DNA of 64,000 nucleotides from Steinernema hermaphroditum (lineage: Eukaryota; Nematoda; Chromadorea; Rhabditida; Steinernematidae): NCBI GenBank assembly GCA_030435675.1, contig CM059624.1, positions 16,454,769 through 16,518,768 of the forward strand. The letters run 5' to 3'. The translations under genes were made by a program, and so were the position numbers. A model generated the notes under the pieces. It searched no databases. It had not been told where the DNA came from and saw only the letters and a list, made by a program, of their open reading frames with translations. Positions 10,531 to 21,718 of the stretch are shown here, in pieces; within the stretch, counting starts at the first letter, position 1, and the number at the start of each line of letters is the position of its first letter.

Positions 10531-11748
10531 CCACCGTCTCGCCAAGAAGATCCTCGCCACCACTCGACCAACGCGCCGTCCCAAGATGCCGAAGAAGCGT
10601 TGAAATTCCGATGTCTACACCGCCAGCTACTCCAATGATGGTCTCCACTTCGCCCGCTGTGTCATACCACTGCGTCGTTAAAGTATGCAGCTACAGCTAG
10701 TATACAAGACGCTATTCTAACAGCCAATTTGAAGATGGGATCCCGTTCTGTTTGCAGTGCCACACCGATGGATTGTATTCAGCCTCTTCGCCTCTCAGAT
10801 GCCAACCCACGCCGAAGCCAAAAAAGAAAAGAAAAGAAACGCCAACGGCGTGATATTGTCTTTCTTGTGAATATATGAGATGTTTCAAGGCGCAAGCTTG
10901 TTATGCGAGAAGATAAACTCGTATTATAACTGCGTAAACATGTCTGATCATGTGAATACTCATTGAAAGTTGCCTGCTGTGATTATGAGCACGATGACGA
11001 CTTGTATTATGCATATGTGGTGGATTTCCTATTTTGGCTGTCTGACGTGTTTGAGTCAGAATTGACTCCTCCCACAATCATTTCGTGTCTTTGTTTGGTT
11101 TTATGCAGTAAAGTTTTTTGTAATTTTTGTAATTTTCGAACATAAAATTTAACCTGTATGAGTTTCGGCCCACCGTGAAGAGGCCTCTAGGAAGACCACA
11201 GATCCGATGGGGCGCAAGAAGAAGCCAGACAGCGGTTGCTGGATTTTGGGTGTAACAACATGTAAAATGTTAGTTATCGTAATGAAATTTGTTCGTATGA
11301 GTTTTGTCAGATGAATTACGATTGATTACTTCCATTAATGTCCGGAAGTTCAATAGTTCAATACTGAACACAAACGGAGCTCTGTACGACAATGAGTTAA
11401 TGCCGACTCATGTGGACCCACCTCCGTGCCAAGTTTCAGCTTGATCTGAGGTAAACACTTATTCTAACACGAAGGTTCCTTTCCCAGGTACAAAATTGCT
11501 TGGCGGTGGCGGAAAGCTACGATGTGGAAAGAAGTCTTATTGAATGTGCGCTCAACTTCGTGTTCCACAGTTGCGAAGCATACTGGTTCGGTGACTAATT
11601 GTTCGCGAAATTGATCGCCCTTGAGAGGCAAAAAGTATTCAATTACACTGACCTTTTTGGGTTCAGTTGACGAGGAACTTTCTAAACCCGTTCCCTAAAC
11701 CGTGAGTACTTAAAGTCGAAACCGCTTCAAATGGAACAACTCGCAAAC
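10531..11748. other. Intergenic with a LINE scrap
   Basis: No gene recognised. The only interpretable piece is the reverse-transcriptase-tail-like stretch at 11161-11240. The segment just before 11749 contains GTACTTAAAG, a weaker version of the TATA-like box seen upstream of the two related peptide genes. Confidence 0.4.
11161..11240 (+). mobile_element. Non-LTR retrotransposon fragment (3' end of RT ORF)
   Basis: The plus frame reads RPTVKRPLGRPQIRWGARRS. The RPxGRPxxRW motif is characteristic of the region after the reverse transcriptase domain in RTE/CR1-type LINEs and their many dead copies. Only this short piece is recognisable. Confidence 0.5.
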
Positions 11749-11983
11749 ATGTCTCGTCTCCTACTTGCCGTTCTCCTTGTTCTGACTCTTCTGTCCATTG
11801 CTAACGCTCAATGGGGCTATGGATTCGGCGGTATAATACTCAGCTTAGATAGCAGCTCATCGAAAATACTGTTTAGGATATCATCCCTACGGAATGTACA
11901 GACCGTTCGGATTCGGAGGCTACCATCCTTGGGGATTCCATGGATATCATCCATGGGGATATGGTCTTTACGGAAAGAAGTGA
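11749..11983 (+). CDS. Secreted Gly/Tyr/Trp-rich peptide
   Basis: Exons 11749-11830 and 11877-11983 give 62 aa. MSRLLLAVLLVLTLLSIANA is the signal peptide; an upstream in-frame ATG at 11731 is less likely because it would put MEQLAN before the hydrophobic core. The mature part is QWGYGFGG, then GYHPYGMYRPFGFGGYHPWG repeated with HPWG motifs, ending YGLYGKK. Intron phase matches the two other MSRLLL genes. The His/Trp content links the pure YGG peptides to the HPP/HWHG peptides at 13.7 and 24.4 kb. Confidence 0.83.
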
Positions 11984-12087
11984 TATGGTACTGAATGTGT
12001 TTCCGCTTCAAGCTTGATCTGGACTATTTTAATAATCGCATTGACGCCTTTGATCCCCTATATATAAATGGAGAACCGACGGGTCCG

Positions 12088-12222
12088 TTGGTCTGTGTGT
12101 GTGTGTGTGTGTTTTTCCGTGCGCACGGCGGAAACACCCACACAAAATAAGGACCCCGAGGGGAACCGAACCCGACACCGCCCGCTTACAAACAGAGAAC
12201 GTTCGCAATGAGCCACACAGAC
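12088..12222 (-). mobile_element. Candidate tRNA-derived SINE
   Basis: On the minus strand an A-box-like TGGCTCATTGCG is followed after about 30 nt by a B-box-like GGGTTCGGTTCCC (12162-12173), spaced as in tRNA-derived promoters. A (CA)n tract at 12088-12111 forms the tail. It cannot fold as a tRNA. A weaker look-alike with GGTTCAGATCC lies on the minus strand at 47100-47225. Confidence 0.45.
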
Positions 12223-12358
12223 AGTTGAGATGGTAGTGCTCTACTTCCACTATCTCCCTGGCGATGCTAGGCTTTGAGTTTTTTTTTGCTGTTTTTGAGT
12301 GATTTTTTGCCTATTTTGTAACCAGCAGTGTTTTCGGTTCGAGTTTCCTGAATCTTTA

Positions 12359-12654
12359 CAGTTTTTCGCCCACTTTAGCCATTTACATGAGCGCCAATCT
12401 TGCCGCCCGCAGGGCTATAGTGTCTTGCCGCCCGCAGGGCTATTGGTGTCTTGCCGCCCGCAGGGCTACAGTTTTTGGCCCCAACTTCAGCCCTATCCAT
12501 GAGGGCCAATCTTGCCGCCCGCAGGGCTACAGTTTTTGGCCCCAACTTCAGCCCTACCCATGAGAGCCTATCTTGCCGCCCGCAGGGCTACAGTTTTTGG
12601 CCCCAACTTCAGCCCTACCCATGAGAGCCAATCTTGCCGCCCGCAGGGCTACAG
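12359..12654. repeat. 61-bp minisatellite
   Basis: About four tandem units plus shortened ones, each with CTTGCCGCCCGCAGGGCTA, then CAGTTTTTGGCCCCAACTTC, then AGCCCTACCCATGAGAGCCA. AGGGCT and AGCCCT inside each unit can pair as a hairpin. Two units at the left are cut to 25-26 bp, and a diverged unit begins at 12359. It is followed by a short G+C-rich stretch and AATAAA at about 12713. Confidence 0.85.
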
Positions 12655-13676
12655 GCTAATTGGCATTTAGCACCTGGAGGGCGCGAATTCGCGCGCAGCC
12701 GGGTTTATTTGAATAAAGCACCTAATATTATGTTATATTATCGTTCCACTGTAAGACCACTGGTGTAGGCAATCCTGGCCGGTTACCTACTTGGTCCCAA
12801 TTGTCATCGCGGTCAGCTACTAGTCGCGAGTACCGTTATTTTTCGTGTTTCACGGACCCTTTTACTATAGGCAGTCTGCATACAAGTACGATACACGTTT
12901 TACAATGGTGGCAACTTTTAGAATTCCGTGCGAAACGATCACTGCGGTCGAAAAACCCATCTTGTGGAAAACCGTTTACAAGATCGAGTATTAAAGTAAC
13001 GGAAAAAGTAGGAGTGAACTAGTGAGCAAAGAGAGATGCTGAATTCGGATATCACAACGAGCAAGCACGATTCACAAAATGACACAAAATAAGTTACGAA
13101 AATCGGCGTGAAAATCGGCTTTTGCCGCTCTCTATCGGCCGCGCGTTTTCTGTGTATGCTCGAGTTCCTAAGATCTCCTCTATCCGTCACACTGCAATTC
13201 ACTTCGATTTTCAACTACCAATTGGAGTGGTTCCCCTGTAAACGGATTGTTCCATAAAATATTCCTTAATTTAGGGGACGCTTCGTTGTACGACAGCCGA
13301 GTGTGGCAACTAGGGGTAGGAAGGAAGCAAAGGGTTAGAATAGAGAGTTGTTTTAGGGGTCTTGCGGCAATATGATCGTAGTGTGCTTGAAGTCACTTGG
13401 GGAGGTTCCCTTGTTAGCCCACAGGATTGCTTTGAACAGTTAGGCTAACAATGGAAGTATCCAAAGTGTCCTCCACTTTTCGTAGTCTTTAGTTAGCTGG
13501 TTCTCTTTGATATCTTTTGGTTCCTTTGTGAGCTCCTTGAAATGGAGCGTAAAGCCAATCGGTTCGAGAATAATGCATAATTCTGATGATACAAATTCGA
13601 AGTGGAGATTTTTATTGACAGACGATATGGAATACATTACAAAATTAATTCACAGTTCCTTCAGGACGTTAGTCGT
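12655..13676. other. Intergenic
   Basis: No gene recognised; short ORFs on both strands lack domains. Confidence 0.4.
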
Positions 13677-13883
13677 TCATCCCCAGTAAGGTCCGTAAGG
13701 TCCATGCCAGTGGTGGTGATAGTGAGGGTAGTAACCATATCCTCCGAACCAAGGACGACGCCACGGGCGATACCCCCAAGGGCGCCAAGGGCGAAATGGA
13801 CGGTAGCCCCATCCCCACTGTGCTTCGGCAAGGGAAACGCAAACTATCAGGAGCAGAGCGATAAGAAGGAAAGACCTGGTCAT
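13677..13883 (-). CDS. Secreted Trp/Pro/His-rich peptide
   Basis: A single 68-aa exon. The signal peptide MTRSFLLIALLLIVCVSLAE is followed by AQWGWGYRPFRPWRPWGYRP, then WFGGYGYYPHYHHHWHGPYG. The ATG lies 2 nt after TTTGCAG, a typical trans-splice acceptor. The composition combines the GYRP motif of the YGG peptides with the HHWHGP motif of the pair at 24.4-25.0 kb. It is likely a defence or cuticle-associated secreted peptide. The clustered histidines suggest metal binding, which is an inference. Confidence 0.82.
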   Translation of the reverse strand: MTRSFLLIALLLIVCVSLAEAQWGWGYRPFRPWRPWGYRPWRRPWFGGYGYYPHYHHHWHGPYGPYWG

Positions 13884-15465
13884 TTCTGCAAAGACAAATC
13901 AGTAAGTGACCGAGAGTGGAACCCAACTTGCAGAATAGTGATCGAGAAACGTACTTTTATACGCGATTCGAGAGTACGTGACCGATCGTCCCCTGAGGCC
14001 TTCCTTGGAGTTCGCCCGATTCACATAATCTCAAAAGATCAAAACTGGAATTTAAGTTGACGCACTTGAGGAAATTCACGGAAGTGGGAGGGATTACTGC
14101 GTGTCGAAAGGTTAAAGAATGTTCATAGGAAGTTATAAACGACCAGTTCTCAAGTAGCGTTTGAATTGAGCAATCACCAAAGTACAAGGAAGTATTTTGC
14201 CCTCCCTTTTTGGCAATTTTGATGGCTACCGTCCGGTGTGTTTTATAACTCAATAAGTCTGTCATCTATCAAATCCAAACTATAGAAATGAATGACATGG
14301 AATGTTTCACCACTGGTCAACGCAGTTATTTTCCTACCAATGTCTTGAGATGTCCGCTGATCGGTCAAATCGACTTCCTTTCATGAACATCATTCAACGC
14401 AATTTAATGGTCAGATTAAGAGAGACTCATCTCTCTCCATCCAGTTTCTTCAGATTGCTTTCAAAAGCTCATAACAGGTTGATGTTTTAACGGCAAACTT
14501 ACAAGGTACTGTACTACTTTTGGTACTGTATTACTTTTGAACAAATTAGTTTATTTTGCACAAGTGTAGAGTCTTTAAAGACAATTCGCGTTTTTCGGTC
14601 ACCGACCACGTCGCCCGTACAATGAAGTCGATTGAGGCCGTCGTTCGGCGAAGGGCGCACGTTTTCGTCGCGTGCGCGCGACTAAGTGAAAAGGAAAGGA
14701 AAAGGATTTCGACGACACGGAACGAGCGCATTTGCATGTGAGCTACCTGTTTGGTAAATAAAGTGAGTAATCGAGAATTCTATGGAATGTTGGTGCGAAA
14801 GCGCGATTCCATCCAGCAAACTTTCTAGCGAAGAGAGAAAAGTAAAGTGATCGCGATTCAGGCTCCAAATGCGCTTACGCCTGGTTCGATGCCGAATTTC
14901 GGAGTCGTTCGCTTGGGTGGCTTCGGCTCAGTTGACATGTATGACTCGTTTCGGTTACTCGAAAAATATGTGCTAGAGTAGGTTTGGTTGGGGTCAAGAT
15001 CTTTATTCCTACGAACAGAGTGGAAGAGATGACCGTCAACGGCGATTATCGCGCCCCCTAATATATGTTTAAAGATATGTCGCGAACCTGAGAAGAAACC
15101 AAAATATTTTGTTGGTGATAATAGGTTAACTGCTTCTGAACGATATAAAATGCTTGAAGAACACAATGAAGTAGATTCTTCTGAGTACCGTAAACTTAGT
15201 ACCGTCTGTTCGAACCGTTGCGGGCACTTCGGTAGGTTCTCTTGTGAGTATTGAAGATGTGACTTATGTTAGGCCTTAAGTGTTCGGAACAACAAGTTGC
15301 ATCTTGTTCAGTTCAATTATTCGACAATTATTCTATCGTTCTCCATTTTTCAGGGCACATCCCGTGGTCCGATAGACCACGATGAGTACAGCGACAACTT
15401 ATTTAATAGGAAATAATACAATAATAAGAATTACTTTTTCCGATGTCTCAGTAACGCCTCCGCGA
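13884..15465. other. Intergenic
   Basis: No gene recognised. Complementary ORF pairs at 14546-14741 come from a CpG-rich stretch and have no domain. The ORF at 14858-15166 is featureless. Confidence 0.4.
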
Positions 15466-15618
15466 TCACTTTCCAAACCATCCTCGGTAACGCATCTTTC
15501 CCTGGCGCATGAAACGGAATCTCGACGGAAATGTCCGATAGGGCCGTCCTCGTCCTTCTACTCCACTGGAAAAGGCGAGAACTAGCAGGACAATAACATA
15601 GAGCAAATGTGATCGCAT
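15466..15618 (-). CDS. Short secreted basic peptide
   Basis: 50 aa from MRSHLLYVIVLLVLAFSSGV (signal peptide) to a strongly basic, aromatic mature part (EGRGRPYRTFPSRFRFMRQ, ending KMRYRGWFGK). The longer in-frame ATG at 15705 was rejected because a trans-splice-type acceptor (TTCTGTTTCAG) lies about 40 nt upstream of the chosen ATG, between the two. No cysteines. The high Arg/aromatic content would suit a linear cationic antimicrobial peptide, or a neuropeptide precursor ending in GWFGK. Not assigned to a family. Confidence 0.62.
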   Translation of the reverse strand: MRSHLLYVIVLLVLAFSSGVEGRGRPYRTFPSRFRFMRQGKMRYRGWFGK

Positions 15619-15663
15619 GTCGATACTCCAGTAATCTTTATTCGGTTGGCGACCTTCTGAAAC

Positions 15664-16360
15664 AGAACAAAGCAGAGTGACTGCGTAGAGGACGCGTGCC
15701 CTCAAGCACGTCTAAACATGCAAGAACTCTTTACATTTGCTCGTTTTACACATGTGGGAATGTGGGAACGGCCTATGAATGTGGACAAGTGCTTTTTCCC
15801 ACTGGAAATATGATCGGAGCGTATTTTAAATGATAAATTCCGAAAAGGTGGATAGGAAATGTCACACGTTCGGTCAAGTATCGGGTTTCAATGGGATTTC
15901 GGAGAGATGGCGCTTCGATTCTGATTCTGATGATAATTTCAATTTCCTTTTCTTTGTTCTGTGTCCTTTAGGGACAAACGAATTTTCGTTGACGGAAGAC
16001 AGACGAGCAGTTTCAGCACAAGGTTTCCCAAAAAGGGTGCTACTTAACGTGCACACGTGTGGTACTATGCTTTCTCACGTATATCGTCATTACATCACTG
16101 AAAACCAACGTCTTCCGCCCTCGACTCAAATTTATTTGCACTTTCGTCCTTTCCCTTAGATCCACAACAATTGACGAAAAGGAGAATATCGGGTATTAGA
16201 ATGTGTTTTCTGATTGATAGCTTGGTGTGCTTGAAAGCCCTGGTGCCTGGTGGCATCTAAATGTCAAAGATCCCTACAAATGATAATTATGGTACGTTTA
16301 CTCGAAACGTTCACAAAATGGTCAAGTGCGTCAGATAGTCTGATTCGCGACGTTTCGTTG
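15664..16360. other. Intergenic
   Basis: No gene recognised. The plus ORF at 15830-16159 and its antisense partner carry no domain. Confidence 0.4.
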
Positions 16361-19300
16361 TTACTGTACGGCGGCCTGGCAACATGTCTTGCATGCCGTA
16401 CTCTGGCTATCGATTCTCTTATTGCAAGAACTGCAAACTCTGCTATGGGCCGTCTCGTTCGTAGGGACTGTCATCGGATTGATGAGTTCACTAACTACAT
16501 TTCTGTTTAGTGGACAGTTCATGAAGGCAACCTTTACCACAGCATTTTTCTTCTCCTTCTGAAAGAAAGAATTTACAGTTGAAACTCAATGGACACTCAC
16601 ATCAGAGTCCATGTCCTGTACTGTTTTGAAGTGCAACTCTTTCGACGCACGATAGCGTTGAAACAGACGGAGGATCAGGTCGCGGTAGGCACAGCGCATT
16701 TCTCGTTAAGCTTCGGTGTCACTGGTGGCTTCGCGTTTTACAAGCATATCCTAAACATCAGGAACTGAGTATATTATAGAGTCCCAAACAGTTTACCGGC
16801 CAGACGAAGGTGTAATTTTTCGACAAAGCTTGATATATGAAGGACGACAACATGAAGATCAAGTTGAACGGCGGTGGAACTGAGCTGCCTGGTTCGAAGA
16901 ACTCGTAGTATATATGAACCTTGGTGTACTTCCATTCAACATCTTCATTGTCTAACACTTCGTCTGCCGTCTTCACCAAAAGAGAAACCATAAGATTCAG
17001 CAACGTGGTGATCATGACAATATGATACATCGACATGGCTATTTCAGCAGAATTTCTCGTAATACGATGACGAGTGCGCTCGTAATCGGGTCCCACATGT
17101 CCAACAATAGGCTTGTAATCATCAGGGCTCAGGTATCCAAAAAATGACCAGAAAAGAAATCGAGCAGACTGAACTAAGCTGCAAATAGAAACACTCAGTG
17201 CGATTCCGTCAACGTGATAACTTACTCCATAAATCGATCCGGACTTTTCTCGGTTTCATCGGGCAATCCATCAATTAAGAACTGTCTGTTTCTAGAGTAC
17301 GGCTCCAGAATCATGTTAACACCAATAGCGAATGAAGTCAGTACGACAATCATTATAATGAAGTAATAATAAATCTTGCTGACACATTTCCCAATGGAAA
17401 TCTGAAAGTGGTCAACTAGCTTGTAGACACACATGAGATGACCGTACCACAGTGGAACCGACGAATCGATAAAGCTGCACAAAGTAGAAGACACGCCAAA
17501 ACGCCATAATACATGCGCCACCATAGAAGATATCGAATAAAAGGTGAACATCATATTCAATCTAAAATGCTCAGCGGTTATTACGATATTTGCGGAAATA
17601 CCGAACCCAATGCCAGCGACGTAGTGTGGGAAGACCATCAATAGCAACAGTATACCATGTAGCAATCCAGGTCATCATTGCACAAAAGAAGAGTCCCAGC
17701 ATCATAAGGTCGAACCAGCGCCACCACATTTCGTAGTATCGCTCAATGCCACGGCGTGAGAACTCCAAAAATTCCCACACTATCATGCCAAACATATATA
17801 CTCGGATTAAAAAATTGCTGACATTTTTTCGATTTGGTCCCACAACGCTTTTTTTTGCGCGCGCCACGCCATCTTCGTGTGTGGTACTGCATTTTACAAT
17901 GGGAAATGCAAATCGTCTTCATGTTTGAACACTTTTGACGGGGATATCACACGAATCTCAAAATTCTACAAGCAAATCATTATTGCCTGGTTAATTGCGA
18001 GTCGATTGAGCCCAAAATTGTCGAAATTGAACGCGTGCACAAGAAGTTATTCACATTTTCATCGCCAGATGCCGCGATATCAATGCACAAACCATGGTTT
18101 TGTGGTGTTTCGCCGGTTTCTTTTGGAGGTTTCGCAGAAATATGGGTTGGGGCTACACAGGACGAGTCGAGAACTGTCCTGATTGAGAAATTTGGGAAAC
18201 TATTTTGGCACGAGATTCTTTCATATCACGGTTCGTCGACGAGGGGAATAGGGGGTCAGGAGTGGAACTGTCGTAACTTCCGCTATACTACTGTGATCTC
18301 AATCCGATAAAGATGTTCTGTACCGGGGAAAACTCCAAAAGAAACCGCAAAACACCACAAAACCATGGTTTGTGCATTGATATCGCGGCATCTGGCGATG
18401 AAAATGTGAATAACTTCTTGTGCACGCGTTCAATTTCGACAATTTTGACTCGCAATTAACCAGGCAATAATGATTTGCTTGTAGAATGTTGAGATTCGTG
18501 TGATATCCCCGTCAAAAGTGTTCAAACATGAAGACGATTTGCATTTCCCATTGTAAAATGCAGTACCACACACGAAGATGGCGTGGCGCGCGCAAAAAAA
18601 AGCGTTGTGGGACCAAATCGAAAAAATGTCAGCAATTTTTTAATCCGAGTATATATGAAGATGTAGCACTGCAAGAAGAACTGATAATCTATTGTATTCG
18701 TCAAAAATCTCTCGCAAAGCTCCCGCCACGAAAATTTTGCGCGCGTATTTCACGCGCCACGAAAATTTTGCGCGCGCATTTCACGCGCCAAAAAATTTAC
18801 AATGGGAAATGCTCAAAATCATAGTAATCCGATTTTTTCTCGTTTCTGACGCGATTTCTGCAAATTCCATTAACGGACGGTTGCTCAGCAGACCCTGGCG
18901 CGTCGAATGAGCCCTGGCTCGACTGCCAGTATGCTTTCCTCGCAGAGTTATTAGAATGACCATTAGTTTGCAATTGAGAGTTGAACAGTTAGCTACAGAT
19001 TCATATGTTGGAGATGTCCTAGATCACAGGAGGATCCATATACGACATAGTGATGGGCAGCTAATCCATCATATTCTTAAAAATCCACAGCTTACGATTC
19101 AAGGTGCCATTATCCACCATTGATCCTAATAACTCTGTGAGGAAAGCATACTGGCAGTCGGGCCAGGGCTCATTCGACGCGCCAGGGTCTGCTGAGCAAC
19201 CGTCCGTTAATGGAATTTGGAGAAGTCGCGTCAGAAACGAAAAAAAAATCGGATTACCATGATTTTGAGCATTTCCCATTGTAAACTTTTTGGCGCGTGA

Positions 19301-20563
19301 AATGCGCGCGCAAAATTTTCGTGGCAGGAGCCCTCTCCTTTTTTGCGAGAGATTTTTGACGAATACAATAAAAGAACTTTTAAAAATTAAAATATCAAAC
19401 AGAACATACTATTGCTTAGGACAGTCCTTTCATGTTGCGTTGTGGTAAACGCGGTTACAATCCGTAAAACGACTATGGCAGCCAAAAAAGAGAAATAGCT
19501 TGTGGCGTAGCTAGCAAATCTGCAACGGAAAGTTCGACTTTGAATTGACATGATCTCTTACCGCGCCACGGGGTAATTGAAGCTTTGAACAAGACGCCCA
19601 GCGGATACGGCATGAAGAAGGGCCAAGATGGGGAAGAACACGGTATGGCATAGCATTCTCCCAGCATCATACATAGCGTTCTTTCCGTAGTCTCTCCACT
19701 CACCATGCCACTTGTTTTCAATGCCCATCTGAACGTTCAAATTAGCGGTAAGCTGCCTCATTTCTCCATCGAGAGCAAGTCGGACTCGTGGATATGGAAG
19801 GTGAGCGTCGGAAATCGAAGATCCGTCCGGCTGTTGAAGAAGAACGTCAACTTCCTCCATGTTCCAGCAATTCTGAACAAGAGAAGTGGCGAAATTCTGT
19901 ACGTTCTGTTGGAGCTTCTGATATATGTCCTTGTGTTGAGTTTCAGTACTTTCACATGTTTGCAGGTCACGACTGAGCTGAATGGCAGCCAACATGGGTT
20001 CAGAAGTCGACAGCCATAAAAATGCTTCTGAACTGAGCGCACGGTATGTATCCAAACGCCGAATATTCGCTGACACAAGATTCGCTGTTTTGTAGCACAT
20101 GTCACAGACACCTAAACAAACAAAGTAGGACTAATATTCGTGAGGCACATTAGAACATACAATCCGCACGATGAGGAAGATCGATGTCATGATTGCGCAT
20201 AAGAAGGCATTCGACAATTCCGAAATTGTTGCAGATGCATGCCATCATGAGCGGTTACTTATCATTTGTTACACAACAAATCAAGTTCTGATTCCTGAAG
20301 TATTCAATTGGTTACAAAAAAGTAAAAATTCAATGTACATTAGTGTACTCTGGAGACAGCAATTGAACTTGCGCCTTGACTTTATTGAAGTCGTTCCCAA
20401 GCACAGCATTCCGGAACGCGGCAATGAGGAGCAGATTGTGGTCTGTCAGCGACCATTCGAGACGACCATCATATCCTTCCTCGCGGTCCTCAAAAGCCGG
20501 GGTTTTATAGCCGGTTGCTTTTCCTCGACGCACAAGAAGCGGTCTTCCGTTTCCCACAGTCAT
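16361..20563 (-). CDS. TRPC-family cation channel
   Basis: Multi-exon minus-strand gene. Start ATG at 20563 follows TCTTTAG. Ankyrin-type part includes LMMACICNNFGIVECLLMRN and DIDLPHRADCVCDMC, the TRPC CxCxxC site. PRVRLALDGEM and LLHAVSAGRL belong to the pre-S1 region, and TSYFSFLAAIVVLRIVTAF is a membrane segment. S2-S4 include IVWEF, WWRWFDLMMLGLFF and MAFWRVFYFVQLYRF, then by a 47-nt intron ISIGKCV. FLFWSFFGYL is the pore helix. The post-S6 box reads VEWKYTKVHIYYEFFEPGSS with VPPPFNLI. The last exons supply a coiled tail and a Cys-rich end, with the stop at 16361. This is TRPC as in nematode trp-1/trp-2/spe-41, a calcium-permeable channel. The splice between the first exon and the ankyrin exon is unresolved: the obvious join meets a TAA just before PLMMAC. 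One intron (about 17801-19390) holds two foldback elements. Confidence 0.85.
17794..18657. mobile_element. Foldback/MITE element 1 in TRPC intron
   Basis: Arms 17794-18128 and 18333-18657 are near-identical reverse complements of about 330 nt, separated by a loop of about 200 nt. Both ends read CATATATACTCGGATTAAAA going inward, consistent with a TA or TATA target. No transposase ORF. It shares the string TTTACAATGGGAAATGC with element 2. Confidence 0.88.
18690..19370. mobile_element. Foldback/MITE element 2 in TRPC intron
   Basis: Arms 18690-18957 and 19119-19370 are reverse complements starting TATTGTATTCGTC, with a loop of about 160 nt. The left arm has an extra internal duplication of a 30-nt block (CGCCACGAAAATTTTGCGCG) absent from the right arm. 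It lies 32 nt from element 1 in the same intron. Confidence 0.85.
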
Positions 20564-20847
20564 CTAAAGACAGATTCAATTCAGATAATCAGCAACCAGC
20601 GCTTACCTCTCCGGTCACAGTGTAAAAACGACCGATCACTAATTGAATTCAACCTTCGACTAACCACTGAAATGGCGACGGTGGTAGTCTGGAGTCTAGA
20701 GCCGCGAATGCTCTTTGTAGACATCTACATCCGTAAACAGCTGTCTGAAATTCGCTGACAAACCAGATGATCAAACGCGAGAAGAACAACAAACGACACA
20801 AGGGAAGATCAAGTTTTACGAATAAACGAAGTGATACAATAACAAGT

Positions 20848-21460
20848 CTAAATGTAATTATAAGCTAATTCGTGTTCCGTCTCGACGAACTGCATCTCAA
20901 GCTTCACTGGCTGTTTCAGCAGAAGAGAAAGGAATTCCTCGGTAAATCCAAACATCCAGTAGATCTTGCGGATATCCAGGCGCCGCGAATGCTGGAAGAA
21001 ACCGGCCACGTACACTGCGTTGCCCCTTCGTTTGATGACAAGCTGTGATCACAGAATTCAAACAATTCAAATGCGAAGTTTCGAACGCTTACTTCGTTTC
21101 CACTGATGGCAATGTTCTGTGGAAAAAATCCCCGAACGAATCGACGGATAATCTCGTCCTGGGCGACCTGGTACGGCTGAGTATGTCGAAATTCTTCCAA
21201 ATTCTGCGAATGCCAACTGAGCCAGGCCTTCCGGACTCCAATGTGATGCGGCTTCTGCGCCATTTCGTACGTGAGCATCTGCGTTCGGTCAATCGTTGCC
21301 TTCAAATTGACAGTCTGAGTAATGCACTGCCAGTCACAGAACTTACCCGATATTTTCCGGCGCGATTTTTCGCAAGCGGAGCTGAAGTTGAAATCGTGGC
21401 TGCTCGGCACAGAAGTGCACATCGTGGCAGCAGCTTTAGATGCACTTTGGCTAATGGCAT
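20848..21460 (-). CDS. mrps-24: Mitochondrial small ribosomal subunit protein mS24/uS3m-type (MRPS24)
   Basis: Minus-strand exons 21347-21460, 21093-21314 and 20848-21042 give 176 aa. The ATG is 2 nt after TTTGTTTCAG, a trans-splice site. The N-terminus is a Ser/Arg/Leu-rich mitochondrial targeting peptide (MPLAKVHLKLLPRCALLCRA). Family signatures are TYEMAQKPHHIGVRKAWLSW, FVRGFFPQN, LVIKRRGN, IYWMFGF and the invariant C-terminal YNYI. It is a structural protein of the mitochondrial 28S subunit. The first intron is only 32 nt (21315-21346): GTAAGT to CTCAG, required to keep the frame between AKNRAGKYR and TVNLKA. The TRPC outron begins about 180 nt downstream, so an operon is possible but unproven. 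Confidence 0.93.
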
Positions 21461-21718
21461 TTCTGAAACAAAGAAGAACAATCAGTAAGTAGGCCGACTG
21501 TCGAAAACACGCGACTTATTACCGACGGCGACACCGAATAGAAGAGACAACCGTAAGAAAAAACCTTCTATGTAGAGTGACCAGCAAAGGCAATAGAAAT
21601 GACCGGGAACAACCGATTACCGTAAATATAGCACGTCGCCTCAGGGAAAACCGTTTTCGAAGACACTAGAGCCAGATTTATCGGAACAAACACTGAACAA
21701 TAGAACCTAACCAACATT

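Noticed and set aside
12100..12235. A tRNA gene on the minus strand
   Set aside because: The boxes are present but no cloverleaf or anticodon stem forms; a SINE fits better.
16758..17665. Long continuous minus-strand ORFs in the TRPC gene, one reading VAHVLWRFGVSSTLCSFIDS
   Set aside because: The open frame runs through two 47-nt introns. The spliced frame gives MAFWRVFYFVQLYRF and ISIGKCV, which fit TRPC S4-S5; the read-through frame does not.
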